Positions 5,190 through 13,186 are shown, counted from the first letter of the stretch. The stretch is 13,476 nucleotides of DNA from CAZDGB01 sp964504645 (GCA_964504645.1 CAZDGB010000211.1:1-13476); one strand, 5' to 3'. Translations and numbers: made by a program. Notes: generated by a model not told the origin, from the sequence alone.

Positions 5190-6452
5190 ATGCAGTCCGA
5201 TTGCACGCACCGGGAGAATTGCCGTCTGTGCTTGAGCCCCCGGTTGGAACTCGTGGTCAAGCTCGAGCCGATTCCACTCGCCGAGAAGTATTCGACGCTC
5301 GATGAGCCTGGCGACGAGAAACTGTATCCCGTGGATCTCTATCTCTGCCGGGATTGCGGGCACGTTCAGTTGCTGGATGTGGTTGATCCCGGCCTGCTCT
5401 GGGCGGACTATACGTACCATTCCGGTCAAACCAAGGGAATCGTCGAGCATTTCGAACAGGTGGCGCAGCGGCTGATTTCCCAATATCAGCCTGCCGCGGG
5501 CAGCCTGGTCATCGACGTCGGCAGCAACGACGGGAGTCTGCTGCGCCCTTTCCAGCGGCGCGGATATCGCGTGTTGGGAATCGATCCCGCGCGGGAAATC
5601 GCCCGCCGAGCCACAGATTCCGGCATCGAAACGCTGCCGGAACTGATGACGCCGGACCTCGCTCGCCGGATCCGGGACCAGTTCGGCCCCGCCACGATCA
5701 TTACGGCTTTCAACGTGTTTGCCCATGCGGACGACATGAACGGCATGGCGGAGAGTATTCGCATCTTGCTGGCCCCCGACGGCGTCTTCCAGTTCGAGGC
5801 CCAATATCTGTTCGACATTCTCGACAAACTGCTGCTCGGCACGATCTTTCACGAACACCTGTCGCACCACTCCCTCAAACCGCTGCAAAAATTTCTGCTG
5901 CGTCACGAGTTGGAACTGATCGACGTCGAGCGCGTGACGATCCAGATGGGCTCGATCATCGGGACCGCGCAGCCCAGCGGGGGCGGGCGCGTCGTCGAAC
6001 GGTCCGTGGATCAACTGCTGGCGCTCGAGACCGAGCGCCGCCTCGATCAGCCCGCAACGATTCGACAATTCTCGGTTCGGCTCGAACAGCTGAAATGTCA
6101 GGTCGCGGAACTGATCGCCGACTGGAAGCATCGCGGCGCGACCGTCGCGGGATATGGAGCGGCGCGGAGCGGCCCGACGCTGATCGTGCAATTCGGATTG
6201 GAAGAGGTCATTGAATGCATCTTTGACGACCACCCCCAAAAGGTGAATCGGTATTCGCCAGGTCACCGCATCCCCGTGGTCCCCACCGCCGAATTGTGCC
6301 GGCGTCGGCCGGACTACGTGATCATTCTGGCCTGGATTCACGCCAAGAAAATCGTCGCGGCCAATCGGGAATATCTCGAACAGGGTGGATGTTTTGTGCT
6401 CTGTTGCCCGGAAGTCCGGGTGATCAGCGCGAGTTCGCCGCCGCTCGGCTAG
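5190..6452 (+). CDS. Zinc-binding sugar C-methyltransferase (TcaB9/TylC3-like)
   Basis: This 420-residue protein is a three-part SAM-dependent C-methyltransferase that would methylate a keto carbon-adjacent position of an NDP-sugar. The N-terminal zinc domain has C11, C14, C52 and C55 (CRLC and CRDCGH). The Rossmann fold follows with VIDVGSNDGSLL at 106-117 and acid D131 after strand 2. NVFAHADD (174-181) carries H178, and IFHEHLSHHSL at 218-228 holds the expected E221 and H222. A C-terminal methyltransferase-associated domain has GYGAARSG and IFDDHPQKVNRYSPGHRIPV. From memory, TcaB9 uses Tyr222 where this protein has F219. The ATG at 5190 gives a normal family length; the frame continues upstream to 4995, but that part overlaps the toroid gene. 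The next gene lies 38 bp on. Confidence 0.88.
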   Translation: MQSDCTHRENCRLCLSPRLELVVKLEPIPLAEKYSTLDEPGDEKLYPVDLYLCRDCGHVQLLDVVDPGLLWADYTYHSGQTKGIVEHFEQVAQRLISQYQPAAGSLVIDVGSNDGSLLRPFQRRGYRVLGIDPAREIARRATDSGIETLPELMTPDLARRIRDQFGPATIITAFNVFAHADDMNGMAESIRILLAPDGVFQFEAQYLFDILDKLLLGTIFHEHLSHHSLKPLQKFLLRHELELIDVERVTIQMGSIIGTAQPSGGGRVVERSVDQLLALETERRLDQPATIRQFSVRLEQLKCQVAELIADWKHRGATVAGYGAARSGPTLIVQFGLEEVIECIFDDHPQKVNRYSPGHRIPVVPTAELCRRRPDYVIILAWIHAKKIVAANREYLEQGGCFVLCCPEVRVISASSPPLG

Positions 6453-6490
6453 TCGTCCCGTGGTCTCAGACGCGATCGCGAGTAGGAAAA

Positions 6491-7564
6491 ATGTCGTCGC
6501 GAAAAGTCAACGTCGGCATGATCGGGGCGGGATTCATCGGCCAGATCGGCCATCTGATGAATTACGTCGAAATTCCGGGATGCCGCTTGGCGGGTCTGGC
6601 CGAATTCCGTCCGGAACTACGGCGGAAGGTAGCCGAACGTTACGGGATTTTGCGCACCTATGCGACACATCGCGAACTGTTGCAGGATCCGGAGATTGAG
6701 GCAGTGGTCGTCGTCACGCCGCGGGCCTACACAGCGCCGGTGGTCCTCGACTGCCTCGAGGCCGGCAAGCACGTGCTCTCGGAAAAACCGATGGCGGGAA
6801 CGGTGGAACAGGGACTGCGACTGGTGGAGGCCGCCCGGGTTCGCCAACGGCATTACGCGGTCGGATACATGAAGCGTCATGACGAAGGAGTGCAGACGGC
6901 GAAGCGTTTATTGAACGAAGCAATTTCCGATGGCAGCCTGGGGCCCTTGCTGTTTGCCCGCGCGCACTGCTACATGGGAGATTCCTATTGCCGAGCCGAC
7001 GGACACATCGTCACAGAAGAAAAGGCGGAATACAGCGATGCGGGCTGGCCGACGGCGCCAGATTGGCTGCCCGCCGAGCGGCAGAGATCCTACGCGGCCT
7101 TTGTGAACACTTACTCCCACAACACCAACTTGCTGAGGTACTTGTTCGACAAAACGCCTGTCGTTGAGTATGCGAACCTCGGCCATCCACAGGCACAGAT
7201 CACCGTCCTGAATTTTGGCGACTTTTCAGCCACGCTGGAAACGGGCCGCGCTTCCCAGCGGGGCTGGGACGAGGTGACCGAAGTCTATTTCGCGGATGGC
7301 CGGCTGGTGCTGCGAACACCCCCCGCGTTGCTCAGAAATGTGCCCGCCACGGTGGAATTGTATAAAGCGGGGACCACACAGCAGATCATCTTGCCGCAAT
7401 GCAACTGGACGTGGTCTTTCCGCAGACAGGCCGAGGCATTTATCCGCGGGATCATTGACGAAGAATCGCCCCTCAGTCCGGGGGCCGATGCGTTGGAGGA
7501 TCTGCGACTCAGCGAAGAGATCTGGCGGAAGGACCTGGCCCGTGCCGGCAAGCCGGCTGAGTGA
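6491..7564 (+). CDS. Gfo/Idh/MocA-family NAD(P)-dependent oxidoreductase
   Basis: This 357-residue protein is a typical two-domain member of the family. The N-terminal Rossmann fold has VGMIGAGFIG at 8-17, with G12, G14 and G17 as the dinucleotide-binding glycines. AVVVVTP (71-77) and the signature EKPM (98-101), whose lysine usually acts in catalysis, follow. The C-terminal beta domain includes NTYSHNTNLLRYLF, in which the histidine is a likely substrate-site residue. Substrates of this family are sugars, NDP-sugars or inositols; the position between a C-methyltransferase and an RmlD-like reductase favours a nucleotide-sugar 3- or 4-ketoreductase. The ATG at 6491 follows AGGAAAA by a few bases; the in-frame extension to 6296 overlaps the previous gene and is rejected. 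The stop is three bases before the next ATG. Confidence 0.88.
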   Translation: MSSRKVNVGMIGAGFIGQIGHLMNYVEIPGCRLAGLAEFRPELRRKVAERYGILRTYATHRELLQDPEIEAVVVVTPRAYTAPVVLDCLEAGKHVLSEKPMAGTVEQGLRLVEAARVRQRHYAVGYMKRHDEGVQTAKRLLNEAISDGSLGPLLFARAHCYMGDSYCRADGHIVTEEKAEYSDAGWPTAPDWLPAERQRSYAAFVNTYSHNTNLLRYLFDKTPVVEYANLGHPQAQITVLNFGDFSATLETGRASQRGWDEVTEVYFADGRLVLRTPPALLRNVPATVELYKAGTTQQIILPQCNWTWSFRRQAEAFIRGIIDEESPLSPGADALEDLRLSEEIWRKDLARAGKPAE

Positions 7565-7567
7565 ACA

Positions 7568-8539
7568 ATGCACGATCAAACACCTTCCCCGGCCGAGAAC
7601 TCGGATTCGAGCGGCGTGCACGGCGGCGCCAGCGGACAAACTCCGGGTGGCGCGGTCAAGACAGCGGTGATCGGCGCGAGCGGGTTTATCGGACGCCATT
7701 TCTGGGAGGCCTATCGCCGCACGTATCGCGATTGCATCGGGACGACGTTCTCGGCGCGGAATCCGGAGCTCGCGTTTTTCGATATTCGTCAGCCGGAAAT
7801 CCGTCCGCTGCAGCTCGAGCAGGATGGCTATCGCGCCGTGTTGATCGCCGCCGCCAAGCCGCATGTGGGTTATTGCGAGCAAAACCGGGAAGCGGCATCT
7901 CTCGTGAATGTGGGCGGGACTCTCGAGCTGATCCGCCAACTGGGCCGCACCTCGTTGCAGGTCATTTTTCTTTCGTCGGATTATGTCTTTGAGGGGCGCG
8001 CCGCCCGGTATGAAGACGCCGACGAACCCCGTCCGACCACCGAGTACGGCCGGCAGAAAGCGTTGGTCGAACGAGAACTCCCTTCCCTCACGGACAACTA
8101 TCTCATCTTGCGTCTCAGCAAAACGTTTGGCGTGCAGAAAAACGACCGGACGCTGCTGGACGAAATGGCGGGCCTGCTGGCTTCGGGCCAGGAAGTGCAA
8201 GCCGCGACAGATCAGATTTTCTGTCCGACGTATATTGACGACCTGATTCGTGCCGTCCTGGCGATCCAGGCCAGGAATTTGACCGGCATCCTCAACGTCT
8301 GCAGTCCCGAATGCTGGTCTCGCTACGACATTGCACGGGCCTTGGCGGAGGCCATGCAGGTCGATGCCTCTCGCGTGAGACCGGTCCGCTTACAGGAACT
8401 CCCCGGCATGGAATCCCGGCCGTTGAATACGAGCATGGTGTGCCGGCGACTGAGCCAGGAAACGGGAACGGCCTTCACCCCGCTGCGCGCCCTCTTGCCG
8501 CGGATTGCCGCCAATTGGAAATCGCCTCGAACCGCATGA
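7568..8539 (+). CDS. RmlD-like NAD(P)-dependent sugar reductase (extended SDR)
   Basis: This 323-residue protein has an unusual polar 30-residue N-terminus rich in S, G and P, followed by the NAD(P)-binding GASGFIG at 36-42. SSDYVFEG (136-143) is the equivalent of the S-T/S-D-Y-V-F-D-G block of dTDP-4-dehydrorhamnose reductases, and Y160-G-R-Q-K164 is the SDR catalytic pair. FCPTYIDDL and NVCSPECWSRYDIA match the substrate half of RmlD proteins. It probably reduces a 4-keto group of a nucleotide deoxysugar as the last step of synthesis. It begins three bases after the Gfo/Idh stop, so translation is coupled. Its end faces the minus-strand glycosyltransferase 16 bases away, with no clear terminator. 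The exact substrate is open. Confidence 0.85.
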   Translation: MHDQTPSPAENSDSSGVHGGASGQTPGGAVKTAVIGASGFIGRHFWEAYRRTYRDCIGTTFSARNPELAFFDIRQPEIRPLQLEQDGYRAVLIAAAKPHVGYCEQNREAASLVNVGGTLELIRQLGRTSLQVIFLSSDYVFEGRAARYEDADEPRPTTEYGRQKALVERELPSLTDNYLILRLSKTFGVQKNDRTLLDEMAGLLASGQEVQAATDQIFCPTYIDDLIRAVLAIQARNLTGILNVCSPECWSRYDIARALAEAMQVDASRVRPVRLQELPGMESRPLNTSMVCRRLSQETGTAFTPLRALLPRIAANWKSPRTA

Positions 8540-8555
8540 CGTTCACGCCGGTCTG

Positions 8556-9575
8556 CTATCTGCGTTCCCCGGAATTCGACGGTGGTTCCAACTGGCGCAG
8601 GGTTCGACGAATGGCGATTCGCTGCAACCAATGCGTGGCCAAGTAACACGCCGTCATGCAGCGGCGACTGATCCCCAGGAGGCAGCGCATCGGCCAACTG
8701 GCTTGTGCGGCGGTTTCGAGGCAGCATTGCTGGATCGTCTGGTAGGCTTCCATCGACGGTTGCAGCGGTCGCAGGACGAGCGTGTCCCAATACGCTTGCT
8801 CCCATCGATCCACATAGTCCGGCGGAAAGACGGCCCGGAACTCCGGCGAACGCATTAGCGCCGCGGCCTGACGCAGCATTCGCAAGGATCGCGAAGGATC
8901 CCGCATCGCAGATTGCGACATGCCCAGCGGCGCTCGCACCCAGACCATGCCGGGTTGCGCCACATAGCACATGCCCGACTCCAACCCCACCGCCCGCAGG
9001 GCAAACGTGTCGCTCCACGGCCCGAGTTCCGAGCGAAAGCCTCCGATCTTGAGCACCCGTTCGCGGCGGTAGATCGTCGCCGCGGACAGCGAATGCGTCG
9101 GCGGCTCGGCCTCCAGGCCCTGGCGCAGGAACTCCTCGGCCGAGACATAGCGCGAGTCGCGCCAGTTCGAATAGCCCTCGGTTCGCAGCGGTTGTCCGTC
9201 GGGGGATGCCGTGACCATCTGGGCGCAGCCGATTCCGGCCGCGGGATACCGGTCCATCAGTCCGCACACCGCCTCGAAGAAGCCGGGCAACACGTAGTCG
9301 TCGGCGGCGCCGCTGTAAAGGTAGTCTCCGGTGGCAACCGTCAGCGCCTTGGCCGTCGAAGCGTGCCAGCCGAGATTTTTCTCGTTGCGCAAGAAGTGAA
9401 TGGCGGGGGACTTCGCGGCACAACTTTCGATCACGCGGACGCTGTCGTCGGTCGAGGCGTCGTCGACGATGATGAGCTGATCGGCGGGGCGCTCCTGGCT
9501 CAACAAAGCCTCGATGGCCCGCTGGACGAAACGTCCGTGGTTGTAGTTGCAGACGATGGCTGTCAGCGTGGACAC
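8556..9575 (-). CDS. Family 2 glycosyltransferase
   Basis: This 339-residue GT-A fold enzyme would transfer a sugar from a nucleotide donor. The N-terminus has the nucleotide-binding VCNYNHGRF (8-16), IIVDDAST (35-42) and ADD at 91-93, which is the metal-coordinating DXD-type motif. ERRERVLKIGG-like residues after position 180 (RRERVLKIGGF) are the usual GT2 element after the acceptor region, and GPWSDTFALRAVGLESG contains the S-D-T region where GT2 enzymes often place an ED catalytic base. The start is GTG at 9575, with AAGG about ten bases upstream. The 40-bp gap from the preceding SDR gene suggests one transcript. There are no strong membrane segments, so it likely acts at the cytoplasmic face. 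The acceptor is unknown. Confidence 0.88.
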   Translation of the reverse strand: MSTLTAIVCNYNHGRFVQRAIEALLSQERPADQLIIVDDASTDDSVRVIESCAAKSPAIHFLRNEKNLGWHASTAKALTVATGDYLYSGAADDYVLPGFFEAVCGLMDRYPAAGIGCAQMVTASPDGQPLRTEGYSNWRDSRYVSAEEFLRQGLEAEPPTHSLSAATIYRRERVLKIGGFRSELGPWSDTFALRAVGLESGMCYVAQPGMVWVRAPLGMSQSAMRDPSRSLRMLRQAAALMRSPEFRAVFPPDYVDRWEQAYWDTLVLRPLQPSMEAYQTIQQCCLETAAQASWPMRCLLGISRRCMTACYLATHWLQRIAIRRTLRQLEPPSNSGERR

Positions 9576-9615
9576 AGAAACTTGCCTTCGCAGGATTCCA
9601 GGCGTTCCATTTCGA

Positions 9616-10635
9616 CTACGCCCGATGTTCGTAGTTCAACGGCAAGCCGCGAATTTCGTCCAGGTTCGCCCGGACCCATTCGACGACTTCCTTCAGTCCC
9701 TCATCGAGACCGACGGCCGGACGCCAGCCGAACTGCGTCCGCGCGCGGGTCGAGTCGATGACATAGGCCGCATCCTGCCCGGGGCGCTCGTCCACCGTTT
9801 TCGTGGCCGCGGCGATATCGACACCGATGATCCCGCAGATTTGGGCGACGAGGTCGCGAACCGACGAACCCGCATCGGGCGAAAGGTGATAGATCTGGCC
9901 CGGTTCGCCCCGTTCCAGGATGGCGAGTTCGCCGCGCGAGACGTCGCGGATATGGATGTACGATTTCACCGCGCGGCCGCCGCCGTGCAGCTCGATCGTG
10001 CGGCCCGTCAACGCGTAGATCGCCGAGCGGGGAATGATCTTGAACAACTGCTGCCCGGCGCCGTAGACGTTCGTCGCCCGCACCCACAGCACCGGAAACT
10101 GAAATTGCTTGCGATACGTGGCGAGGAGCAAGTCGGCGGCCGCCTTGGACGCTGCGTACGGCGTGCTCGGATTCAGCGGCGCATCTTCCATCACGCGGCC
10201 CACGCACGTCCCGTAAACTTCCGGCGACGAGATGTGCACATACCGCTGCAGGTAGCTCTGCCGCCGCAAATGATTCACCAGCTTGGCCAGCGCGACTGTG
10301 TTCGTCTCGAACCAGTGCTCCGGATGGTCCCAACTCGGCGCGACTTCGCTCAACGCCGCGAAGTTGACGATCGCCGCCGGCCGCTCGGCGTCGAGCACGG
10401 CCGCCAGTTCGTCGAATTGCCGGTTCATGTCGAGCGGATGATAGACATACCGCGACAGATCGGGCCGCTGACGGTATTTCAGAAACAGCGGCGACCGCTC
10501 CGGCGAGCGGCTGATGCCGATCACGCGGTAGCGCGGGTTGTCGAGCAGCAAATCGACCAAATCCTGGCCGGAAAACGAATTCGCGCCCAGCACGACCACG
10601 GTCGCAGCATCGGAACCAAGAAAATCGGCGGCCAT
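9616..10635 (-). CDS. Extended SDR: NDP-sugar dehydratase/epimerase-like
   Basis: This 339-residue protein resembles dTDP-glucose/GDP-mannose 4,6-dehydratases and related epimerases. The dinucleotide site is GANSFSG (17-23), where the usual middle glycine is serine. SSPEVYG at 136-142 keeps the glutamate of the dehydratase T/S-D-E-VYG motif, but proline replaces the aspartate. Y160-A-A-S-K164 is the catalytic tyrosine-lysine pair. The C-terminal half has RATNVYGAGQQLFKIIPR and SYIHIRDVSRG, standard in RmlB/GMD relatives, and PGQDAAYVIDSTRARTQFGWRP, the family's substrate-binding end. It may be a 4,6-dehydratase, a 4-epimerase or a decarboxylase-like enzyme, so I do not assign a symbol. The ATG at 10635 has CAGGAT just before it and lies 6 bases after the methyltransferase stop. 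Confidence 0.83.
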   Translation of the reverse strand: MAADFLGSDAATVVVLGANSFSGQDLVDLLLDNPRYRVIGISRSPERSPLFLKYRQRPDLSRYVYHPLDMNRQFDELAAVLDAERPAAIVNFAALSEVAPSWDHPEHWFETNTVALAKLVNHLRRQSYLQRYVHISSPEVYGTCVGRVMEDAPLNPSTPYAASKAAADLLLATYRKQFQFPVLWVRATNVYGAGQQLFKIIPRSAIYALTGRTIELHGGGRAVKSYIHIRDVSRGELAILERGEPGQIYHLSPDAGSSVRDLVAQICGIIGVDIAAATKTVDERPGQDAAYVIDSTRARTQFGWRPAVGLDEGLKEVVEWVRANLDEIRGLPLNYEHRA

Positions 10636-10641
10636 ATCCTG

Positions 10642-11304
10642 TTATTCGAAAAAGATGTAGTCGTAGTCGCCCGTGTAGCCCGACTGCTGAAACAGCCAGG
10701 CCCATTCCTGCGGCGTGTGAAACGCCCGGCACGTCAACTGCCAATACATCAAATTGACTTTCTCGCGCTCGTTGCGGTAGGCCTCGACGCAGACGTATTT
10801 GCCGCCCCGGCCGACCCGTTCGATCTCCTGGAGCGCCGACCACAAATCGAACAGATACAGATTGTGCAGCGTGGTGATTGAAATCACCAGATCGAACGAG
10901 CCGTCGTCGAAGGGCAGCTTGGCCGCCGTCCCGGAAATCAAGCGGGGACGCACTTCTTCCTTGGCGTGCTCGAGGGCATACTCGGAAATATCGAGCCCGG
11001 TGACTTCGATGCCGGGCACAACCTGGGTGAATTCGTACAACAGGAATGCCTTCCCGCACCCGACATCCAGGATCTTCGAGCCGGCTTTCAACCCGTAATG
11101 GGCCGCGATCGCGGCGGCGACCGGCCGCCAGCGGCCGTCGTAGCGATAGCCGCCGTAGCCGTGCTGCCGCTCGCCGTCCCAATACTCGCGGCCGAAGCGT
11201 CCGGCGATTTCGGCGCACTCGGCTTTGTCGTATTCGAGGACGCGCTGCCGGTAATCCCGGCTCGTGCGTTTGTGGACAGGCGAAATAAAATCGACCAAGG
11301 CCAT
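10642..11304 (-). CDS. Class I SAM-dependent methyltransferase
   Basis: This 220-residue protein has a Rossmann-like methyltransferase core: ILDVGCGKAFLL (78-89) is motif I and LDISEYALEHAK (104-115) has the acidic residue after strand 2. LPFDDGSFDLVISITTLHNL carries the motif II/III region. The N-terminus has YWDGERQHGYGGYRYDGRW (41-59), an aromatic and charged block that I recall as typical of methyltransferases in lipopolysaccharide or sugar clusters. It is a small O- or N-methyltransferase of unknown target; a sugar or glycan acceptor fits its place directly before an NDP-sugar dehydratase gene with a 6-bp gap. The ATG at 11304 has only a weak Shine-Dalgarno (CGGAAC). An inverted-repeat element lies 22 bp upstream, so the promoter is either within it or farther upstream. 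Confidence 0.85.
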   Translation of the reverse strand: MALVDFISPVHKRTSRDYRQRVLEYDKAECAEIAGRFGREYWDGERQHGYGGYRYDGRWRPVAAAIAAHYGLKAGSKILDVGCGKAFLLYEFTQVVPGIEVTGLDISEYALEHAKEEVRPRLISGTAAKLPFDDGSFDLVISITTLHNLYLFDLWSALQEIERVGRGGKYVCVEAYRNEREKVNLMYWQLTCRAFHTPQEWAWLFQQSGYTGDYDYIFFE

Positions 11305-11326
11305 GATTGTTCCGAAGTCAAAACCA

Positions 11327-11512
11327 AACCGCAGATTTCGCAGAGGGACGCAGATTCAGAACGGAGATTGGATCATAAAGAGATGAGCAAAGCTTGTCAG
11401 AAAAGATGAAAATTCTGCTGATCATGCCAGTTTGATAATTGGGATTCTTGCACCTTTTTTGCGGCCATTCTTCTTTCGCTCTGATCTGTATCCCTCTGCG
11501 AAATCTGCGGTT
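11327..11512. repeat. Inverted-repeat element of 186 bp (MITE-like)
   Basis: The left arm (11327-11359) and right arm (11481-11512) are inverted copies of about 32 bp. The first 22 positions from each outer end (aaccgcagatttcgcagagg plus GA) are identical, and the inner parts differ at a few bases. The interior of about 120 bp is more AT-rich, encodes nothing recognisable and carries a run of T (11455-11460). It separates the methyltransferase gene from the kinase gene on the minus strand. It looks like a non-autonomous mobile element or dispersed repeat; no target-site duplication is evident. Confidence 0.75.
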
Positions 11513-11522
11513 CCTGTCTTCT

Positions 11523-12545
11523 CTATGCGCAACTCCGAACGTCGGACAGCAGGCGATCGGCAATCTTTAACTGGATTTGCCGGCGATCTGGCGAGACCGC
11601 CGCACCGGCGGAAAAGGTTCGACGCTCTTGCCCGTCGCGCAAAAATTCGTTGAGTACGATGGCGCACCATTTGATGCCGAACAGCGGAATCAAAGCTTCG
11701 ATCCGCGATTCGACCTGGTGTCCGAATGGCCGCGCCGCGTCCAGCATCACGGAGAACGCCGCACGCGGGGCGGGCACGTCGACCTGCCAGAAGAAATCGC
11801 AGACCATCTTCGCCGGATCGTCCCACCCGGCGTACTCGAAATCGACGAACCACACTTGTCCCCGGTCGTCGCAGAGCGCGTTGTGGAACCCGAAGTCCGA
11901 CGGCGACAGGCAGCGCCCCTCCGCCGGCAACGCGGACCGCAATTCGTCCGGCGAGAATCTCGATGCCGTTTGCCGGCGAACCTCCGCCCACACCGGCAAC
12001 AATGAGGCAGCGAGCCAGGCATGGAGAGCTTGCGACGTCTCGTCTGTTACCGGCACGCTTTGCAAGCGGCTCAAGCGGCGGTCGACGCTCGCCAGGTAAT
12101 CGTCAATCGTGAAGCAGGCGTCGGCGGCGACGGGCAACCCGTCCGCCGCGGAACGACCGGCGTTCACAGCGCGGAAAAATTCCGCCGCTTGGCGAACGTG
12201 ATCCGCCGTCGCCGCCTCATCCGTCAACTTGCGGCCGGGAATCTCCTGCAGGAGCGCACAACGCAGTCGATCATCGGCGCCCCACAAGCGGGGAAGCCGC
12301 TCGACGTGATGTCTTTCGCAATATCGATACCACGCCGTTTCCGACGCGAAACGGTCGCGGCTGTCGGCAGCGTCCTGGTAGTAGTGCTTGAGAATGCCCG
12401 CCGCGGAGTCGCCGCTCACCCGGTAGACGCGGTTGTTGCGGCCGCCGGGCAGCGGGTGGATGGAAACGACGTCGCCGCGCCCCGCCGCGCGCCACAGGGT
12501 TTCCGCGGCTTGGTGAATCTCCGGCGGCACGGCGAATTCGGTCAC
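11523..12545 (-). CDS. APH-fold small-molecule kinase
   Basis: This 340-residue protein has the aminoglycoside phosphotransferase/choline kinase fold, which phosphorylates a small hydroxyl compound using ATP. The nucleotide loop is GGRNNRVYRV (34-43), K53 (in ILKHYY) is the ATP lysine and E69 its likely partner. SDFGFHN at 216-222 has the catalytic base D217 and metal ligand N222, and the DFE at 235-237 is the metal-binding aspartate. The usual histidine two positions before the base is P215 here. The start is a GTG at 12545 overlapping the stop of the HAD gene in GTGA, with AAAGG upstream. This coupling suggests that kinase and HAD act on one phosphorylated metabolite. The substrate could be a sugar, amino sugar or choline-like compound; drug resistance is unlikely from context. 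Confidence 0.85.
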   Translation of the reverse strand: MTEFAVPPEIHQAAETLWRAAGRGDVVSIHPLPGGRNNRVYRVSGDSAAGILKHYYQDAADSRDRFASETAWYRYCERHHVERLPRLWGADDRLRCALLQEIPGRKLTDEAATADHVRQAAEFFRAVNAGRSAADGLPVAADACFTIDDYLASVDRRLSRLQSVPVTDETSQALHAWLAASLLPVWAEVRRQTASRFSPDELRSALPAEGRCLSPSDFGFHNALCDDRGQVWFVDFEYAGWDDPAKMVCDFFWQVDVPAPRAAFSVMLDAARPFGHQVESRIEALIPLFGIKWCAIVLNEFLRDGQERRTFSAGAAVSPDRRQIQLKIADRLLSDVRSCA

Positions 12546-13159
12546 GGCGTCGCCTTTGCAGACAGCAGATCGCCGACCTCATTCCAGTGATGCGCGGTGA
12601 CGATGTCCGCCGGCAACTCCGGACGATGGCGATGCGGATCGAACAACATCCGCCGGACGCCGGCCGGAAAGCTCGGTTCCACCAGCAGCTCCGGCAGATC
12701 GTCGATGAACCACGTCAGTTCGAGTTCCCCGATGCGCGCCAGCTTGCCGGCTTTCGTCGCTTCCAGGTACGCATTTGATTGTGTCAAACCAGTGGACGTG
12801 CTGAGAAAACCGTGCTGCTCGAGCCAATTTCGAGCGGCGGCATGCAGATCGTAAGCCGGCCCGGCGAAGGGCGTCGGCGTGCGATGACTGACGACGCAGA
12901 CCGACCAGCCCTGCCGCAACAACTGTTGCACCGCAGCCAGCGCGTCTGGAAACGGCGCCGCGTCGTTCATCCGCGAACCGTAGACTTCGCCTTGCAGCAG
13001 AATCCAATCCTGCTCGCGGCCGAGCCGCCGCAGTTCGTCGCGGACCCGTTCCTTCCGCGCCGGAATCTGCGGGTCGATCCAGCCGCGCTCCGCAGCCAAC
13101 TGCCAGAAGAGTTGATCGTAGCAGACCAACGTATTGTCGAGATCGATGCCGAGACGCAT
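12542..13159 (-). CDS. HAD-superfamily hydrolase (phosphatase-like)
   Basis: This 205-residue protein starts at ATG 13159 (MRLGIDLDNTLV). Motif I is D6-L-D8-N-T10, with D6 the nucleophile and D8 the acid/base. Motif II is S91 in VVSHRT, motif III lysine is K136 or K139, and motif IV is IDDL with D153 and D154. A cap-like insertion at about 19-85 (RKERVRDELRRLGREQDW, QGEVYGSRMND) would govern substrate choice. It is likely a phosphatase for a small phosphorylated metabolite. Upstream the frame is open to 13330, but that part is a translated hairpin repeat (13187-13324) and is rejected. No good Shine-Dalgarno precedes 13159. The stop overlaps the kinase start. Confidence 0.82.
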   Translation of the reverse strand: MRLGIDLDNTLVCYDQLFWQLAAERGWIDPQIPARKERVRDELRRLGREQDWILLQGEVYGSRMNDAAPFPDALAAVQQLLRQGWSVCVVSHRTPTPFAGPAYDLHAAARNWLEQHGFLSTSTGLTQSNAYLEATKAGKLARIGELELTWFIDDLPELLVEPSFPAGVRRMLFDPHRHRPELPADIVTAHHWNEVGDLLSAKATP

Positions 13160-13186
13160 GGTGAATGAGCGGATTTCGGTTTTTCT

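Noticed and set aside
5181..6341. Long minus-strand open frame (386 codons) opposite the C-methyltransferase
   Set aside because: It is a high-GC antisense shadow: the plus-strand frame has intact zinc, SAM and C-terminal motifs while this one has none.
9547..10881. Long plus-strand open frame (444 codons) opposite the SDR and methyltransferase genes
   Set aside because: Its product is rich in R, D, Q and H as antisense frames of GC-rich genes are, and it crosses two well-supported minus-strand genes.
9701..11218. Long minus-strand open frame (505 codons) spanning the SDR and methyltransferase genes
   Set aside because: It is an arginine-rich out-of-frame translation of both genes, with no domain visible.
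11451..11460. T-run as an intrinsic terminator of the kinase gene
   Set aside because: The run is on the plus strand, so it would serve plus-strand transcripts, and no stable GC-rich stem lies directly before it; the only pairing nearby is the long-range one between the element arms.
11318..11563. Small open frame inside the inverted-repeat element
   Set aside because: It is made almost entirely of the repeat arms and the element's interior, with no transposase or regulatory pattern.
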